A stretch of 6,793 bases of DNA. Source: UBA9647 sp049522195. GTDB lineage: Bacteria; Bacteroidota; Ignavibacteria; UBA10030. The position numbers and the translations under genes are program-made. The stretch is taken from contig JBEKOB010000134.1 in assembly GCA_049522195.1 (NCBI GenBank), forward strand, positions 1 through 6,793. The letters run 5' to 3'. Below the pieces are notes generated by a model. That model was given only the letters and a program-made list of their open reading frames with translations, did not search any database and had not been told where the DNA came from. Shown here one piece after another: positions 6,601-6,793 of this stretch. Each line of letters opens with the position of its first letter. Within the stretch, counting starts at the first letter, position 1.

Positions 6601-6793
6601 ACCACTTTCGATCCGGGCACGGAGACCATAGCCGTTGTAAGAGGGTAGGTTACCTGATCCTCGACAATACGCGGCGATTGACCCGGATATTCCGTATAGA
6701 TGATGACTTGCACATCGCTCAAATCAGGAATTGCGTCGATAGGGATGGAGAGCATCGAATAGATACCCCACCCTATCAGAAAGAGCACGGCAA
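3693..6793 (-). CDS. cusA: Cu(I)/Ag(I) efflux RND pump CusA (5' end cut by window edge)
   Basis: CusA is the trimeric inner-membrane pump of a CusCBA-type complex that expels Cu(I)/Ag(I) across the envelope using the proton gradient. About 1,032 residues are present. The GTG at 6786-6788 is an internal valine codon: the frame runs on to the window edge, and comparison with E. coli CusA puts about 18 residues of the N-terminus and TM1 outside. Numbering from that valine as 1: YPGQSPRIVEDQVTYPLT (34-51), LGPDATGVGWIY (110-121), and TM4 with IGAMVDAAIIMIENAHK (380-396), the Cu/Ag-type HME-RND signature, including the proton-relay Asp at 385. The three metal-binding methionines match E. coli M573, M623 and M672 at M550, M600 and M649 with a constant offset of 23. 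Relay methionines M251, M371, M383, M390, M463, M478 and M984 also align. The C-terminal helices include YHGAV-like HHGAVKRVRPKIMTAS (949-964). CusB/CusC homologues and the promoter would lie beyond position 6793. Confidence 0.94.
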   Translation of the reverse strand, partial: AVLFLIGWGIYSMLSIPIDAIPDLSDVQVIIYTEYPGQSPRIVEDQVTYPLTTAMVSVPGSKVVRGYSFFGYSLVYVIFEDGTDLYWARSRVLEYLNYAQKRLPSKVVPTLGPDATGVGWIYMYTLKSDKHSLQELRSYQDWYLKYGLTTVSGVAEVASIGGYVKQYQVTVDPTKLLAYRVPLNMVEMAIKNSNNDVGGEVIEMGETEFMVRGLGYIKSIDDVKNIPIMVDKKDGTPVYVRDMADVTIGPMMRRGLAESNGEGEVVGGIIVMRYGQNALQVIENIKKKLEILKQGLPDDVKIEPAYDRSGLIERAIETLKEKLTEEIIIVALVCIIFLLHARSSFVAIFTLPTAILMAFIVMKMQGINANIMSLSGIAIAIGAMVDAAIIMIENAHKHIEHEVLKPLEERRDHWQVILDASKEVGPALFYSLLVITVSFIPVFTLEAQEGRLFRPLAFTKTYSMAAAAILSITIVPILMGYWIRGKILPEERNPINRFLIKIYTPVVDFVLKHNKWIIVAALVVLGITVFPFNKLGSEFMPPLYEGDLLYMPTTLPGMSITKAKELLQQTDKIIRQFPEVHHVFGKIGRAETATDPAGLDMIETTIMLKPESEWRPGMTTAKLIDEMDRAIQFPGLTNAWTMPIKTRTDMLSTGIKTPVGIKISGPDLNKLQEIGKEVEAVMRTVPGTLSAFAERAVGGNYLDFDIDRKEAARYGLTVGDVENVIESAMGGMSVTNTVEGLERYTINLRYSRELRDNLDALKRVLIPTPTGEQIPITQVATITPRKGPMVVRSEDARPNAWVYVDIKDIDIGTYVQNAKRTVAEKIKMPPGYNIIWSGEYEYMQRAQQRLMYVIPMTLFIIFVIIYLNTRSVTKVAIIFLAVPFSLVGTFWFLYFLGYNLSIAVWVGIIALAGLDAETGVVMLLYLDHAFDEWKQKGMMRGLKDLKEAIHHGAVKRVRPKIMTASVIIAGLLPIMWSHGSGADIMKRIAAPMVGGVVTSVLLELAIYPVIYFLWKSWSLRKEAKSEGRVLEN

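Noticed and set aside
6786..6788. GTG as the start codon of cusA
   Set aside because: The frame continues with an alanine codon to the window edge, and alignment places this valine inside TM1 near residue 20 of the E. coli protein; the gene is cut, not short.
1..6793. tRNA, rRNA, CRISPR array, insertion sequence or prophage signals
   Set aside because: Reading both strands, I saw no cloverleaf-like sequence, regularly spaced repeats, transposase motifs or terminal inverted repeats; gene order and composition look chromosomal.

Overview
This window is an ordinary-looking chromosomal stretch of a free-living bacterium with roughly balanced GC by eye. It carries six protein genes and no RNA genes, CRISPR arrays or recognisable insertion sequences. 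The best lineage clue is bshB1, because bacillithiol-type thiols are known from Firmicutes, Deinococcus-Thermus and the Bacteroidota/Chlorobiota/Ignavibacteriota group. Together with a KirBac channel and a CusA of the 'AGLDAETG' type, I lean to the Bacteroidota/Chlorobiota-related group. This is inference from a few proteins, with low to moderate certainty.

Layout. Positions 1-1556, minus strand: a tightly packed xseA-xseB-dxs unit (exonuclease VII large and small subunits, then the first codons of 1-deoxyxylulose-5-phosphate synthase, cut by the window edge). Both junctions are 4-base ATGA overlaps, which suggests translational coupling. Positions 1557-1822: a divergent control region with a good sigma-70-like promoter for bshB1, a weak candidate -10 for xseA, a perfect 6-bp-arm palindrome resembling a LexA box, and a 13-codon ORF with a strong Shine-Dalgarno. 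Positions 1823-3541, plus strand: bshB1 (bacillithiol biosynthesis deacetylase), then 33 bases later an inward-rectifier-type potassium channel (KirBac). Positions 3542-3692: a 151-base convergent intergenic region with overlapping inverted repeats, an 11-base-period direct repeat and a strong Shine-Dalgarno-like sequence without a start codon. Positions 3693-6793, minus strand: cusA, a heavy-metal RND pump for Cu(I)/Ag(I), lacking only about its first 18 residues at the window edge.

The genes do not form one pathway: DNA repair nuclease plus isoprenoid precursor synthesis on the left, thiol synthesis plus potassium flux in the middle, copper/silver efflux on the right. A loose physiological link (thiol buffering, potassium flux under electrophile stress, copper export) is possible but is inference only. 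I found no clearly undescribed system. The most checkable oddities are the LexA-like palindrome ahead of xseA, the bshB1-kir pairing, and the nested palindromes between kir and cusA.
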